A stretch of 14,968 nucleotides of DNA from an uncultured Myxococcales bacterium (lineage in GTDB: Bacteria > Myxococcota_A > Polyangia > Polyangiales > Polyangiaceae): contig CALKVG010000296.1 of the NCBI GenBank assembly GCA_937998045.1, positions 1-14,968 on the forward strand, written 5' to 3'. The position numbers and the translations under genes were made by a program. This document shows positions 14,926 to 14,968 of this stretch, in pieces; positions within the stretch are counted from its first letter, which is position 1, and the number at the start of each line of letters is the position of its first letter. Under the pieces are notes generated by a model that was given only the letters and a program-made list of their open reading frames with translations, was not told where the DNA came from and made no database searches.

Positions 14926-14968
14926 CTGTCTCTTATACACATCTCCGAGCCCACGAGACAGGCAGAAA
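14926..14968 (-). other. Nextera sequencing adapter (artefact, not genomic)
   Basis: This is the exact reverse complement of bases 3-45. It holds the mosaic end (14926-14944), the read-2 adapter arm (14945-14959), the N703 index read as AGGCAGAA (14960-14967) and one P7 base. Genomic sequence stops at 14925. The resulting 43-base terminal inverted repeat is technical, not a transposon end. Confidence 0.98.

Noticed and set aside
1..14968. 43-base perfect terminal inverted repeat suggesting a composite transposon
   Set aside because: The repeat is Nextera adapter, including the engineered Tn5 mosaic end and an i7 index. There is no transposase gene in the window.

Overview
This window is a 14,880-base stretch of GC-rich bacterial DNA (46-14925) capped at both ends by untrimmed Illumina Nextera adapter (1-45 and 14926-14968). 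Three things point to Myxococcota, probably Polyangia: an AgmX/PglI-type C-terminal domain, a Hanks-type Ser/Thr kinase with a C-terminal membrane anchor, and a secreted protease ending in a MYXO-CTERM-like Cys + membrane helix + Arg tail. I could not run a taxonomy search, so this is inference. The first and last genes are cut by the contig ends.

Left block, plus strand (47-6221): the 3' end of an AgmX/PglI-like protein gene, an acyl-CoA carboxylase beta (carboxyltransferase) subunit, a tail-anchored Ser/Thr kinase, and a large secreted subtilisin-like (S8) protease. They are closely packed, but the products share no obvious pathway. The kinase and protease each have a -10-like hexamer almost on the start codon and no good Shine-Dalgarno sequence, so they may be transcribed independently as leaderless mRNAs. 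The protease frame runs past its natural end into the convergent transporter gene.

Middle (5935-9424): an Fsr (fosmidomycin-resistance family) efflux transporter lies on the minus strand. It diverges from a putative lipoprotein of an uncharacterised family with a conserved SHELIEAVTDP motif. The 820-base gap between them is the only long non-coding stretch. It holds three inverted repeats on the transporter side, an AT-richer island that probably carries promoters, and a short tandem repeat.

Right block, minus strand (14925 down to 9437): a tight four-gene operon. It reads from a partial uncharacterised protein gene to an MscS-family mechanosensitive channel with a signal peptide and extra N-terminal domain, and then to two different CPA2-type cation/proton antiporters. 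Junctions are 12 bases, 0 bases and a 4-base ATGA overlap. The two antiporters differ at the ion-binding motif (DD versus SD). This channel plus paired antiporters is the most interesting candidate system here, plausibly an osmotic or ion-homeostasis module. No RNA genes, CRISPR arrays, insertion sequences or integrases were seen.
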